A stretch of 61,344 nucleotides of DNA from an uncultured Eubacteriales bacterium (GTDB lineage: Bacteria > Bacillota > Clostridia > Peptostreptococcales > Anaerovoracaceae): assembly GCA_902778585.1 (NCBI GenBank), contig CACYYD010000010.1, forward strand, positions 1-61,344. The letters are read 5' to 3'. How positions within the stretch are numbered: position 1 is the stretch's first letter; each line of letters begins with the position of its first letter. Below the pieces are notes generated by a model, which made no database searches, was not told the origin of the DNA, and worked only from the letters and a program-made list of their open reading frames with translations. Of this stretch, positions 8,077 to 16,982 are shown piece by piece. A program made the translations under genes and the position numbers.

Positions 8077-8553
8077 TTACTTTCGTCTGCTCCTGAAAAA
8101 GTCCTTCAGGACCGCAGAGCATTCATCGCCGAGCACACCTCTTGTTATCTCTATTCTGTGATTGAGTTTTCCGTCTCCTGCTATGTCATACAGTGAGCCG
8201 CAGGCTCCTGTTTTCGGATCATCGGCTCCGATGACCAGCCGCGATATCCTCGCGAGCACCATTGCTCCGGCGCACATGCTGCATGGCTCGAGCGTAACGT
8301 ACATCGTTGCTCCGCTCAGCCACTTGGCGCCGAGTTCTTCTTCTGCGGCGTCGATGGCCAGCATCTCAGCGTGTGCCGAGGACCTGTGTGCGGTCTCGAT
8401 CGTATTATGCGCCCGCGCGATGATACGGCCGTCTTTTACAATGACGGCTCCGACGGGGACCTCTCCCTCAGCGGCGGCCTGCGCTGCCTCGTTCAGGGCC
8501 TCACGCATGTACTTTTCGTCATCGTCTGCGCAAATCGTTCCATCAAAAACCAT
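8077..8553 (-). CDS. tadA: tRNA-specific adenosine deaminase TadA
   Basis: Zinc-dependent deaminase that converts A34 to inosine in tRNA-Arg(ACG). The family signature is complete: HAE in SSAHAEMLAID, then PCSMCAGA for the zinc cysteines, and the VPVGAVIV segment. The length (158 aa) is typical. The start at 8553 has no Shine-Dalgarno sequence but lies 9 nt below a good promoter (TTGATA-18-TAAAAT), so a leaderless message is likely. An internal Met16 is an alternative start. Confidence 0.95.
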   Translation of the reverse strand: MVFDGTICADDDEKYMREALNEAAQAAAEGEVPVGAVIVKDGRIIARAHNTIETAHRSSAHAEMLAIDAAEEELGAKWLSGATMYVTLEPCSMCAGAMVLARISRLVIGADDPKTGACGSLYDIAGDGKLNHRIEITRGVLGDECSAVLKDFFRSRRK

Positions 8554-8562
8554 AGCCGGGAT

Positions 8563-8592
8563 ATTTTACCATATACCGCCTTGAAATATCAA
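8563..8592 (-). promoter_or_regulatory. Promoter of tadA
   Basis: Minus strand: -35 TTGATA (8587-8592), 18-nt spacer, extended -10 TGGTAAAAT (hexamer 8563-8568). The predicted start is about 2 nt upstream of the ATG. Confidence 0.6.
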
Positions 8593-8603
8593 CAAAAACA
8601 GCG

Positions 8604-9335
8604 TCAAAGAAATACGTGCTGGACAAGATAAAGAAGAGGATTTACATCGTACAGAACTTTTGCGACCGTGGTCTTCTGAAGGGCATCCATCATCGGCACC
8701 ACATTGTCCGGCGAGACGAGTGTTGTGACCGGTATGAGCAGGGCGACCGCGATCCACGCAAGCAGCAGTCCGCGCACGGAGCCGAGCACCAGGCCGAGCA
8801 CCCTGTCGGCAAAACCTATCACCACGGAGTTCTTTCTGCCGTGTCTGATAAGCCACCTGAGGATCATGGAGAGTATGCTGACGGCAAGTATGATCAGGGC
8901 GAACGCGATAACGCCCATCGCTATCTGCGTGAGCCTGTCCGCTGCCGCATCAGCTGCCTTGTCGGCCGCATCGCTGAAAAGTCCCGCGAGCGATTTTGAG
9001 ATGACGCTCTCCGCCTCTCCGTCAGTCGCGAAAATAGATCCGAAGAAGGACTCTCCCGCGTCTGCCGCCGGAGCTGCCGGGTCTGCCGCTGCAGCAGCAT
9101 CACCTCTGATATAGAAAAAGAATCTCTGGTAGATGGTCTCCCTGAGTTTTGTCTGCATCAGAAAATCAGACAGCCTGTCGGAGTAGAATATCCCAAGTCC
9201 CAGACCGGCTGCGATGCACAGTATTTTTATTATCGTATCGCCGACGCCCTTCACTGCTCCCCTCAGGGCAGCGATAAGAGCGATAAGGCATACGCCTCCG
9301 TCGATCATCCACCATTCTATGTTCTCGATGTTCAT
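8604..9335 (-). CDS. CvpA-family membrane protein
   Basis: A 243-aa integral membrane protein with the CvpA layout: N-terminal helices (VCLIALIAALRGAVKGVGD, the typical G-x-x-K-G turn), a long Ala/Asp-rich extracytoplasmic insert (about residues 80-125), and C-terminal helices with FADRVLGLVLGSVRGLLLAW, which matches the family's conserved GxxxGxxRGxL region. CvpA proteins are linked to colicin V production and envelope homeostasis; the molecular activity is unknown. The -10 box TAGAAT ends 6 nt before the ATG, consistent with a leaderless transcript. The Ala-rich insert is longer than usual. Confidence 0.85.
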   Translation of the reverse strand: MNIENIEWWMIDGGVCLIALIAALRGAVKGVGDTIIKILCIAAGLGLGIFYSDRLSDFLMQTKLRETIYQRFFFYIRGDAAAAADPAAPAADAGESFFGSIFATDGEAESVISKSLAGLFSDAADKAADAAADRLTQIAMGVIAFALIILAVSILSMILRWLIRHGRKNSVVIGFADRVLGLVLGSVRGLLLAWIAVALLIPVTTLVSPDNVVPMMDALQKTTVAKVLYDVNPLLYLVQHVFL

Positions 9336-9341
9336 GAGTGT

Positions 9342-9347
9342 ATTCTA
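9342..9347 (-). promoter_or_regulatory. -10 box directly before cvpA ATG
   Basis: TAGAAT on the minus strand, six bases from the ATG; a weak -35 (TTAGTA) lies 18 nt upstream. No Shine-Dalgarno sequence is possible. Confidence 0.5.
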
Positions 9348-9456
9348 CCACATAAGGGCGCTATGTACTAAGACAGGCATTTTTCAAGAACAAAAAATAG
9401 TACAATTCCGCTTACTCTTTTCAGCATTTGCAAGGCTTTGACAGATTTCAAATTAA

Positions 9457-9486
9457 TTGACGCTTTATCGGCACGGGTGCTATTAT
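9457..9486 (+). promoter_or_regulatory. Promoter of the gcv operon
   Basis: -35 TTGACG (9457-9462), 18-nt spacer, -10 TATTAT (9481-9486). The leader carries a hairpin, GCGTTTT/AAAACGC (9504-9526). No glycine riboswitch aptamer is recognisable in this ~70-nt leader. Confidence 0.6.
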
Positions 9487-9560
9487 TATTATATGTTAGA
9501 AGGGCGTTTTGTGCGCTTCAAAACGCTTGAATAATACATGAAAAACGGAGGTGTATGGTT

Positions 9561-10649
9561 ATGGAAAAGAAAACCCCGCTCTATGATACCCACATCAAGT
9601 ACGGCGGAAAGATAGTCGAATTCGGCGGCTTCCTTCTTCCGGTCCAGTATGGAAGCGGTGTCAAGGCAGAGCATATGGCGGTCAGGACCCAGTGCGGACT
9701 CTTTGACGTATCCCACATGGGCGAGATCCTCGTTCAGGGTGAGAAGGCAAAGGACTTCCTCAATCTGATTCTGACTAACGATTACACAGACCTTCAGCCG
9801 GGATATGCGAGATATTCCCCGATGTGCAATGAGCACGGCGGCACTGTCGACGACCTCATTGTATACATGAAGGCTGAGAACGACTACTTTGTAGTTGTAA
9901 ACGCGGCAAACACCGATAAGGATTTCGCCTGGATGTGCGATCACAAGATCGACGGCGTTGAGCTCAAAAACGTCAGCGAGGAGTGGGGCCAGGTAGCACT
10001 TCAGGGACCTAACGCAGACAAGATCCTCCACAAGGTAGTGGATGACAAGTACATTCCTGCTGAATACTACAGCTGCATCTTCGATGGTGACTTCCAGGGC
10101 ATCCCTGTTATGATCTCCCGCACAGGCTACACAGGCGAAGACGGATTCGAGATCTACATGCCGGCAGACAAGGCTCCAGACGTCTGGGAATCCCTGATCG
10201 CTGCAGGCAAGGATGACGGTCTTATCCCATGCGCACTCGGCGCAAGAGACACTCTGAGAATGGAAGCTGCAATGCCTCTGTACGGCCACGAGCTCACAGA
10301 TGATATCAGCCCTAAGACAGCAGGTCTCGGCTTCGCTGTAAAGATGGACAAGCCTGACTTCATCGGAAAGGCTGCTCTTGAAGCTGACCAGCCTCTCAAG
10401 AACAGAAGAGTCGGCCTCAAGGTCACGGGCCGCGGCATCCTCAGAGAGCATCTTGACGTTTACAGAGACGGCAAGATCGTAGGCCACACCACATCCGGAA
10501 CATTCCTGCCATACCTCGGAAGTTCATATGCCATGGCTATCGTTGAATCCGGCGCCAGAGAGATCGGAGCAGCATGCCAGGTAGACGTAAGAGGACGTAT
10601 GGTAGACTGCGAGATGGTCAAGCTTCCTTTCTATAAGAGAGAGAAGTGA
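9561..10649 (+). CDS. gcvT: Glycine cleavage T protein (aminomethyltransferase)
   Basis: Transfers the methylene group from aminomethyl-lipoyl GcvH to tetrahydrofolate, releasing ammonia. Seen: [19 protein letters not shown] at the N-terminus, [11 protein letters not shown], the folate-site Asp in the DYTDLQPG region, [13 protein letters not shown], and [20 protein letters not shown]. Length (362 aa) is normal. ATG 9561 was chosen over 9555 because GGAGG (9547-9551) is then 9 nt away. First gene of gcvT-H-PA-PB, with the usual gcv order of Firmicutes. Confidence 0.97.
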   Translation: MEKKTPLYDTHIKYGGKIVEFGGFLLPVQYGSGVKAEHMAVRTQCGLFDVSHMGEILVQGEKAKDFLNLILTNDYTDLQPGYARYSPMCNEHGGTVDDLIVYMKAENDYFVVVNAANTDKDFAWMCDHKIDGVELKNVSEEWGQVALQGPNADKILHKVVDDKYIPAEYYSCIFDGDFQGIPVMISRTGYTGEDGFEIYMPADKAPDVWESLIAAGKDDGLIPCALGARDTLRMEAAMPLYGHELTDDISPKTAGLGFAVKMDKPDFIGKAALEADQPLKNRRVGLKVTGRGILREHLDVYRDGKIVGHTTSGTFLPYLGSSYAMAIVESGAREIGAACQVDVRGRMVDCEMVKLPFYKREK

Positions 10650-10738
10650 TCCTTAAGATCGTTGATTCCCGCGCAAGCGGATCAAATATCTGATATCAAT
10701 TTATCCAACTAAAATTAAATACAAAGGAGATTAGAACG

Positions 10739-11107
10739 ATGATTGATCCAAAAGAACTGAAGTACACAAAGGACGATGAATGGGTTCGTTTCGATGGAGA
10801 TGACGCTTTTGTAGGCATCACCGACTATGCTCAGAGCGAGCTCGGCGACCTCGTATTCGTTAACCTCCCTGAGGTAGGCGATGAAGTAGTTGCAGGCGAG
10901 CCGTTTGGCGACGTTGAGTCCGTAAAGGCTGTTGCTGACGTGTTCTCACCGGTATCAGGCGTTGTTCTGGAGATCAACGAAGACCTTCTCGATGATGCCG
11001 CACTGATCAACAACGATCCTTATGGCTCATGGTTCATCAAAGTCGGAAGCATCTCTGCCTGTGAGGACTTTATGACTGCTGATGAGTACGACGAGTACAG
11101 AGGATAA
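10739..11107 (+). CDS. gcvH: Glycine cleavage H protein (lipoyl carrier)
   Basis: The 122-aa lipoyl-domain carrier that shuttles the aminomethyl group between P, T and L proteins. The lipoylated lysine is Lys63 in [19 protein letters not shown] at the start and the [10 protein letters not shown]-terminal strand are typical. It lies 89 bp after gcvT with AAAGGAG upstream. Lipoylation would depend on the LplA-like ligase encoded at 33557. Confidence 0.97.
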   Translation: MIDPKELKYTKDDEWVRFDGDDAFVGITDYAQSELGDLVFVNLPEVGDEVVAGEPFGDVESVKAVADVFSPVSGVVLEINEDLLDDAALINNDPYGSWFIKVGSISACEDFMTADEYDEYRG

Positions 11108-11163
11108 TCACACAGGAAGAAATCCGTATTCCAAGCAGTATCTAATTACAGGAGGAAATCAAA

Positions 11164-12507
11164 TTGGGCACTTTCATTCCTAACACAAAGGAAGAGCAGC
11201 TAAAAATGCTCAACGAGATCGGATACAAGGATTTCGATGACCTCTTTAAAGTGATCCCTGAAGAAGCCAAAGTCAAAGGCGAACTCAACCTCCCTGAGGG
11301 ACTCAGCGAGATCGAAGTTGACCGCAAGGTTTCGGGACTTGCTGCAAAGAACGTCATCTTCCGTTCGATCTTCCGCGGCGCAGGCGCGTATAACCACTAT
11401 GTACCGTCTGCTGTAGACGCGATCGCCAACAAAGAAGAATTTGTTACGGCATATACACCATACCAGGCTGAGATCAGCCAGGGTATCCTCCAGTCGATCT
11501 TCGAGTATCAGACAATGATCGCAGAGATCACCGGCATGGACATCGCAAACGCTTCGATGTATGACGGCGCTTCGGCTGCCGCCGAGGCATGCTGGATGTG
11601 CAAGGACAGAAGACACAGCACCTTCTATGTGTCCGGCGCACTCGACGAGAGGATCCTCAACGTAATCAACACATATTCATTCGGAAGAGAGAGCAAGGTC
11701 GTAGTCATTCCTGCAAAGGACGGCGTAACTGACAAGGACGCTCTCGCAAAGGCTCTTGCCGAAGACGATCAGGCAGCCTGCTTCCTGATGCAGTATCCTA
11801 ACTTCTACGGAATCATCGAAGACGCAGAAGAGCTCTGCAAGATCACACATGACGGCGGCGCAAAGTTCATCATGTACTGCCATCCGCTCGCACTCGGCGC
11901 TCTTAAGAGCCCTGGCGAGGTCGGCGCAGATATCGCTGTCGGCGAGGGACAGCCTCTCGGACTCGGTCTTGAATTTGGCGGACCGTACCTCGGATTCCTA
12001 TCCACAAAGCAGGAGAACATGCGTCAGATCCCTGGCAGACTCATCGGTGAGACTGTAGACACAAGAGGCGACAGAGGCTTTGTTCTGACCATCCAGGCCA
12101 GAGAGCAGCATATCCGCCGTGAAAAGGCCAGCTCCAACATCTGCTCCAACGAAGCATGGTGCGCACTGAGAGCCGGCATCTATCTCTCGACTATCGGTCC
12201 TCAGGGCTATGAGCAGGTAGCTAAGCTCTGCTCGTCCAAGGCTCACTACATGGCTGACGAGCTCGAGAAGATCGGCATGAAGCGCTGCTTCGGCGGCGAG
12301 TTCTGGAACGAATTCGCTACTACATGCCCTGACGCAGACAAGCTGCTCGCGGCTCTCGAAGAAAAGGGCATCCTCGGCGGACTCAAGCTCTGCTGCGGCT
12401 GCTGCGACGGAGACTGCGACACTGACTGCATTCTGTGGTGCTGCACAGAACTCAACAGCAAGGAAGATATTGACGAAGTGATCGCCATTGCAAAGGAGGT
12501 GTTCTAA
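11164..12507 (+). CDS. gcvPA: Glycine dehydrogenase (decarboxylating) subunit 1
   Basis: N-terminal half of the split P protein (PLP glycine decarboxylase), 447 aa. Family features include FIPNTKEEQLKML, FRGAGAYNHYVPS, YTPYQAEISQG and MYDGASAAAEA. It starts with TTG at 11164, preceded by AGGAGGA at good distance; no ATG fits. An unusual cysteine cluster occupies residues 410-427 (eight Cys, ...LCCGCCDGDCDTDCILWCC), where homologues normally have only a short loop before the ...CVTE strand. The cluster suggests a metal or redox site. One base separates it from gcvPB. Confidence 0.95.
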   Translation: MGTFIPNTKEEQLKMLNEIGYKDFDDLFKVIPEEAKVKGELNLPEGLSEIEVDRKVSGLAAKNVIFRSIFRGAGAYNHYVPSAVDAIANKEEFVTAYTPYQAEISQGILQSIFEYQTMIAEITGMDIANASMYDGASAAAEACWMCKDRRHSTFYVSGALDERILNVINTYSFGRESKVVVIPAKDGVTDKDALAKALAEDDQAACFLMQYPNFYGIIEDAEELCKITHDGGAKFIMYCHPLALGALKSPGEVGADIAVGEGQPLGLGLEFGGPYLGFLSTKQENMRQIPGRLIGETVDTRGDRGFVLTIQAREQHIRREKASSNICSNEAWCALRAGIYLSTIGPQGYEQVAKLCSSKAHYMADELEKIGMKRCFGGEFWNEFATTCPDADKLLAALEEKGILGGLKLCCGCCDGDCDTDCILWCCTELNSKEDIDEVIAIAKEVF

Positions 12508-12508
12508 G

Positions 12509-13924
12509 ATGAAATTGATATTCGAGAAGAGCATTCCTGGCAGAGGGCAAGATATCTTCCCTGCATGCGACGTTCCATGCAAGCTTCCTGACGCACCGCT
12601 CCGCGAGAAGAAGGCTCACCTGCCTGAGATCTCCGAGAACGAGATGGGAAGACACTACACAGCTCTCGCTAAGAGAGCACACGGAGTCAACGACGGATTC
12701 TATCCTCTTGGTTCCTGCACAATGAAGCACAACCCTAGGATCAACGAGAAGATGGCTTCCCTTCCGGGATTCACTAAGCTGCATCCGCTGCAGCCTGCGC
12801 ATACCGTAGAGGGCGCTAACGAGCTCATCGCAGACCTCGAGAGATTCCTCTGCGAGATCACAGGCATGGCCGGAGTCACATTCCAGCCTGCAGCCGGAGC
12901 TCACGGCGAGTTCACGGGTCTTCTCCTGATCAAGGCATATCACCATGACAGAGGCGACTTTGAGCGCAACGAGATCATCGTTCCGGACGCAGCTCACGGT
13001 ACAAACCCTGCATCCGCTACCATGGCCGGCTACAAGACCATCGTTATCAAGTCGAACGAGAACGGTACTGTAGACATCGACGACCTCAAGGCTCACCTCG
13101 GCCCTAAGACGGCCGGTCTGATGCTGACCAACCCTAACACAGTAGGTCTCTTCGACCCTAACATCATGGAGATCACAAGACTCGTCCACGAGGCAGGCGG
13201 ACTCTGCTACTATGACGGAGCCAACCTGAACGCTGTTATCGGAATCGTACGTCCGGCAGACATCGGATTCGACGTAATCCACATGAACCTGCACAAGACG
13301 TTCTCGACTCCTCACGGCGGCGGCGGTCCGGGATCGGGCCCTTGCGCATACAAGGACTTCCTCGCTCCGTTTGCACCTGGACTGGTATGCAAGGACGGCG
13401 AGTACACAAGAGCCGAGAAGTCGATCGGAAACATGACAGGCTTCTACGGAAACTTCCTGGTAATGGTCAAGGCTTACACTTACCTGCTGACCATCGGCAA
13501 GGAAGTCTACACACTGGCTCAGAACGCTGTTCTGAACGCAAACTACATGCAGGAGAAGCTGAAGGATATCTATCCTATCGCATTCGACACGACATGCATG
13601 CACGAGTTTGTAATCGGACTTGATCCGATCTACAGAAAGACTCATGTTTCGGCTCTGGACGTAGCCAAGGCACTCCTCGACTACGGCATCCATCCACCTA
13701 CAATCTACTTCCCTCTGATCGTCCACGAGGCCCTCATGATAGAGCCTACAGAGACAGAGACGAAGGAGACTCTCGACGAGGCCATCACTGCTTTCCGCGA
13801 GATCTACGACAGGATCTTCAATGCGCCTGAGAGCGTACAGATGGCACCTCAGACCACACCGGTACTGAGACTCGACGATACAAAGGCAGCAAGAGAGCCG
13901 CATCTGAGATTCGACTTCGAATAA
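12509..13924 (+). CDS. gcvPB: Glycine dehydrogenase (decarboxylating) subunit 2
   Basis: PLP-bearing half of the split P protein, 471 aa from ATG 12509 (AAGGAGGTG inside the end of gcvPA). The PLP lysine is in NLHKTFSTPHGGGGPGSGP, followed by the glycine-rich loop. GSCTMKHNPR and PAAGAHGEFTG are also family signatures. Together with PA it decarboxylates glycine and loads GcvH. It ends the operon, followed by a strong terminator. Confidence 0.97.
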   Translation: MKLIFEKSIPGRGQDIFPACDVPCKLPDAPLREKKAHLPEISENEMGRHYTALAKRAHGVNDGFYPLGSCTMKHNPRINEKMASLPGFTKLHPLQPAHTVEGANELIADLERFLCEITGMAGVTFQPAAGAHGEFTGLLLIKAYHHDRGDFERNEIIVPDAAHGTNPASATMAGYKTIVIKSNENGTVDIDDLKAHLGPKTAGLMLTNPNTVGLFDPNIMEITRLVHEAGGLCYYDGANLNAVIGIVRPADIGFDVIHMNLHKTFSTPHGGGGPGSGPCAYKDFLAPFAPGLVCKDGEYTRAEKSIGNMTGFYGNFLVMVKAYTYLLTIGKEVYTLAQNAVLNANYMQEKLKDIYPIAFDTTCMHEFVIGLDPIYRKTHVSALDVAKALLDYGIHPPTIYFPLIVHEALMIEPTETETKETLDEAITAFREIYDRIFNAPESVQMAPQTTPVLRLDDTKAAREPHLRFDFE

Positions 13925-13950
13925 GCATCTCAGATCTTTCAGCCAGACAA

Positions 13951-13982
13951 AAGGCCCTGCTCAGATGAGCAGGGCCTTTTTT
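13951..13982 (+). terminator. Terminator of the gcv operon
   Basis: AAGGCCCTGCTCA/TGAGCAGGGCCTT followed by TTTT; shared with the convergent por operon. Confidence 0.9.
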
Positions 13983-14012
13983 CGGCAACATTTTTCTCAA
14001 TTATTGCTTCGT

Positions 14013-14924
14013 TTACAGTGATGCAAGATTCTTCAATCTTTCTGCCTTGGAATCGCAGAGCTCCTGAAGAGCTGCGATCTCCTCGTCACCGAGATGTCTG
14101 AACTTCTTGAATCTCTTGATGAAGTCAGCAAGCGGCTTAGGATTGTCGAGGCTGCGGTTGAGTGTGAACTTACCGTTCTCCACTTCGAAGAGCGGAGCAT
14201 AGTTTGTCTCTACCGAGAGTCTGCAGAGCTCAATGCTCTCGTCAGACTTGAAGCCCCATCCTGTTACGCACGGGTTGTATACATGCAGGTATACGAGTCC
14301 GCTCTTGACGGCCTTTGCCTTCTCAAGCTTTGTTACCATGTCAGGAATGAAAGCAGGGCTCATCGTAGCCATGTAAGGAAGATCATGCATAGCCATGATC
14401 ATAGGCATGTCTTTCTTATTCTGCTTCTTTCCACCTCTTCCGTCCTTGCTTACAGGTGTCGTCGAGGTCCATGCTCCCTTTGTAGTGGAGCCGCTCCTCT
14501 GGTAGCCTGTGTTCATGTATCCTTCGTTGTCGTAGCAGATGTATATGATCTTATCGCCTCTCTCGGCAGCTCCGGAAAGAGCCTGGAATCCGCAGTCAAC
14601 GGAAGCTCCGTCGCCGGCGAAAGCGACTACATTTACATCCTCACCAATTCTGTCATAGTGCATCTTGATGCCTGCGAGCATCGATGCAGGGTTGTCGAGG
14701 AGCGGGAAGAATACCGGGATCTTGGCTCCGGACTGCTTGTCCCAGCCTACGACTCCGACTCCGCCCATGCACCCCGGCGGGATAGCAAAGATGGTGTTAG
14801 GTCCCATTACCTGCATGCAGGTACGGAGGGTCAGCTCTACGTTACATCCGACGCATGCGGAGATGCCCGGAGAAATCTGGTCTTCTGATCTTGCCAGCAG
14901 TTCTATAGTTTCTCTCTGATTCAT
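14013..14924 (-). CDS. porB: 2-Oxoacid:ferredoxin oxidoreductase, beta subunit
   Basis: TPP-binding subunit of a four-subunit pyruvate (or related 2-oxoacid):ferredoxin oxidoreductase. It carries the TPP/Mg motif GDGASVDCGFQ... with the distal Asn in YDNEGYMNTG, plus cysteines for a [4Fe-4S] cluster (ACVGCNVEL near the N-terminus and CVTGW later). 303 aa is typical. Last gene of the long minus-strand operon; it follows porA by 11 bp. Pyruvate is the likeliest substrate, but 2-oxoisovalerate or 2-oxobutyrate cannot be excluded from sequence. Confidence 0.92.
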   Translation of the reverse strand: MNQRETIELLARSEDQISPGISACVGCNVELTLRTCMQVMGPNTIFAIPPGCMGGVGVVGWDKQSGAKIPVFFPLLDNPASMLAGIKMHYDRIGEDVNVVAFAGDGASVDCGFQALSGAAERGDKIIYICYDNEGYMNTGYQRSGSTTKGAWTSTTPVSKDGRGGKKQNKKDMPMIMAMHDLPYMATMSPAFIPDMVTKLEKAKAVKSGLVYLHVYNPCVTGWGFKSDESIELCRLSVETNYAPLFEVENGKFTLNRSLDNPKPLADFIKRFKKFRHLGDEEIAALQELCDSKAERLKNLASL

Positions 14925-14935
14925 CTCGTCCCTCC

Positions 14936-16126
14936 TTAAATTCCCTTATCCTCACGGTTGAGCCACACTGTATAGTGCTTATCAGCGTTGCCCTCCTGAG
15001 CGATAACAGTATCGATAGCGTAATCAAAGTGCTCTCCTGTAACATCCTCGCCGCCGAGTCCCGCGATGAACGGAACGTTAGGGATCAGCAGGTTGTTTCT
15101 GAACATTGCCGCGCAGACTTCCTCATAGATGATTCCTGTGTTCCAGCCGAAGGAAACGTTTCTGTCAACGACTCCGAAGGCCTTGCAGTTCTTGAGAGCG
15201 TTTGCGATCTTGTCTCCAGGGAAAGGACGTACGATGCGGACCTTTACGAGGCCGACCTTCTTGCCGGCAGCTCTGGCTGCATCGACTCTGTCCTTAGCAA
15301 CGCCTGTCATGGAGCCCATTGTCACGATGATGTAATCAGCATCCTCGCACTTATATTCTTCGATGGCGCCGCCGTAGCTGCGTCCGAACTTCTTTTCGTA
15401 TTCCTCATCGATCTCGTCGATCAGCTTGAGAGCGTTCTGCTGAGCCATCATATGCTTGAGTCTGTACTCAGCCAGCAGATATCCGTTTGTGAGCGGGTCA
15501 ACTGCCATAGGCTTCTTAGGATCCAGTTTGATGTGCTCAGGTACGTACTTAGGAACGAAAGCGTCTACGTCTTCCTGCTCAGGGATCTCGACTCTCTCTG
15601 CCATGTGCGAGAGGTAGAAACCGTCGAAGCATACGTTGATAGGAAGCAGTACGTTCTTGTCCTCTGCGAGTCTGAAAGCCATGATCATCGTGTCGAGGAT
15701 CTCCTGGTTGTCCTCGCAGTAGATCTGCAGCCAGCCCGCGTCTCTTACCGAGAGAGTGTCCTGAGGTCCGCCCCAGAGAGTCTGCGGCGAGATCATCTCA
15801 CGGTTTGCGACTGCCATTACTACCGGAAGTCTCAGTGTGGAAGCGCGGAAATAAGGCTCATACATGAGCGAAAGTCCCTGCGAAGCACTTGCCGTGAATA
15901 CACGGGAGCCCGCGAGAGAAGCTCCTGTAACAACGCTCATTGCCGAGAGCTCTGACTCTACCTCGCTGACACTTGCATCGAGCTTTCCGTCGATAACGAA
16001 GTCGGCAAGATATTCTACGATCGGAGTCTGAGGAGTGATAGGGTATGCAGCGATGATATCAGGTCTGCACATAGCGGCGCCGATAGCGGCAGCCATATTA
16101 CCATTCATTACCTGTACTTTTGACAT
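14936..16126 (-). CDS. porA: 2-Oxoacid:ferredoxin oxidoreductase, alpha subunit
   Basis: Catalytic pyrimidine-binding (PYR) subunit, 396 aa. Typical N-terminus: NGNMAAAIGAAMCRPDIIAAYPITPQTP, then EVESELSAMSVVTGASLAGSRVFTASASQGL, which lines the TPP site. The C-terminal domain has VRPFPGDKI and DRNVSFG. Its ATG overlaps the porD stop codon (TAATG), indicating translational coupling. It pairs with porB to cleave 2-oxoacids oxidatively to acyl-CoA, CO2 and reduced ferredoxin. Confidence 0.95.
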   Translation of the reverse strand: MSKVQVMNGNMAAAIGAAMCRPDIIAAYPITPQTPIVEYLADFVIDGKLDASVSEVESELSAMSVVTGASLAGSRVFTASASQGLSLMYEPYFRASTLRLPVVMAVANREMISPQTLWGGPQDTLSVRDAGWLQIYCEDNQEILDTMIMAFRLAEDKNVLLPINVCFDGFYLSHMAERVEIPEQEDVDAFVPKYVPEHIKLDPKKPMAVDPLTNGYLLAEYRLKHMMAQQNALKLIDEIDEEYEKKFGRSYGGAIEEYKCEDADYIIVTMGSMTGVAKDRVDAARAAGKKVGLVKVRIVRPFPGDKIANALKNCKAFGVVDRNVSFGWNTGIIYEEVCAAMFRNNLLIPNVPFIAGLGGEDVTGEHFDYAIDTVIAQEGNADKHYTVWLNREDKGI

Positions 16127-16401
16127 TACTCATCACCCTCCTTGACATTCTCCATCGCGATGGCCTTGACTCTGCACTCGCGAGCGCAGATACCGCAGCC
16201 CTTGCAGTAGTCGAAAGTTATCTCATAGCTTCCGTCTTCTTTTCTGATGATCGCTCTGACAGGGCAGTACATGAAGCACATACCGCACTTTACGCACTTT
16301 TCTGTGTCCATTACCGGATAACGTGTACGCCATGCGCCGGTGTTGACGATCTTGAGCCCTTCAGGGCCGATCGGAACGATGTAATCACTTACATATTTCA
16401 T
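16126..16401 (-). CDS. porD: 2-Oxoacid:ferredoxin oxidoreductase, delta (ferredoxin) subunit
   Basis: A 91-aa 2[4Fe-4S] ferredoxin-type subunit. Two complete motifs are visible: CVKCGMCFMYCPVRAI and CKGCGICARECRVKAI. It passes electrons from the TPP site to soluble ferredoxin. The gene is placed between porG and porA, the standard G-D-A-B order. Confidence 0.96.
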   Translation of the reverse strand: MKYVSDYIVPIGPEGLKIVNTGAWRTRYPVMDTEKCVKCGMCFMYCPVRAIIRKEDGSYEITFDYCKGCGICARECRVKAIAMENVKEGDE

Positions 16402-16415
16402 TATCTGTACCCCCT

Positions 16416-16961
16416 TTATCTGAACTCGTGGATCTTGACTTCGTCATATCCGCGTCTGAATGCTTCTACATTCTTTGCACCGAAGAACTGCTCAATGATA
16501 GCCTCGAGAGCCTCCTTGTCGACCCAGCCTGTCGCCTTGAGGAAAGCTCCGAGCATGATCGTGTTGGTGATCGGTCTTCCGAGCATCTCAACGGCGATGC
16601 TTGTTGCGTCGAGCCATGCCAGGCACTTTACGTTAGGATCTTTGATGACGTCCGTAGGGTCCTCGGCGCGGGTGTTGAGGATAACATAGGAATCCTCCGC
16701 GAGTCCTTCAAATACCGGAGCCGATACCAGCAGGCTCGGATCCAGAATCAGAGTACAGTCAGGGTTGTAGACCTGGTTCTTAGCTCTGATCTTCTCGTCG
16801 CCCAGTCTTACGAATGATGTGACCGGCGCGCCCTGTCTCTCAAATCCGAAGAACGGTGTGGAGTTTCCGTACTTACCGCTGCTTACGGCAGCATGGACCA
16901 GCATCTCTCCGGCCTTCACGGTTCCGAGACCACCTATTCCGTGAAGTCTGATTTCTTTCAT
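16416..16961 (-). CDS. porG: 2-Oxoacid:ferredoxin oxidoreductase, gamma subunit
   Basis: A 181-aa gamma (catalytic-domain III) subunit: RLHGIGGLGTVKAGEMLVHAA at the N-terminus is the family Rossmann-like signature, followed by FGFERQGAPVTSFVRL. First of the four por genes, 21 bp after acdB, so 2-oxoacid oxidation and acyl-CoA-dependent ATP formation are encoded together. Confidence 0.95.
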   Translation of the reverse strand: MKEIRLHGIGGLGTVKAGEMLVHAAVSSGKYGNSTPFFGFERQGAPVTSFVRLGDEKIRAKNQVYNPDCTLILDPSLLVSAPVFEGLAEDSYVILNTRAEDPTDVIKDPNVKCLAWLDATSIAVEMLGRPITNTIMLGAFLKATGWVDKEALEAIIEQFFGAKNVEAFRRGYDEVKIHEFR

Positions 16962-16982
16962 CTCCAGTTACCTCCTGTACTC

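Noticed and set aside
9463..9560. Glycine riboswitch before gcvT
   Set aside because: The leader is only about 70 nt and shows a single short hairpin; no tandem or single glycine aptamer core can be drawn.
12452..13903. 483-codon open frame opposite gcvPB
   Set aside because: It lies antisense to a clearly conserved gene, has no ribosome site and reads as low-complexity Leu/Val/Arg/Ser typical of antisense frames. The same applies to long frames opposite gcvT, the kinases and other genes.
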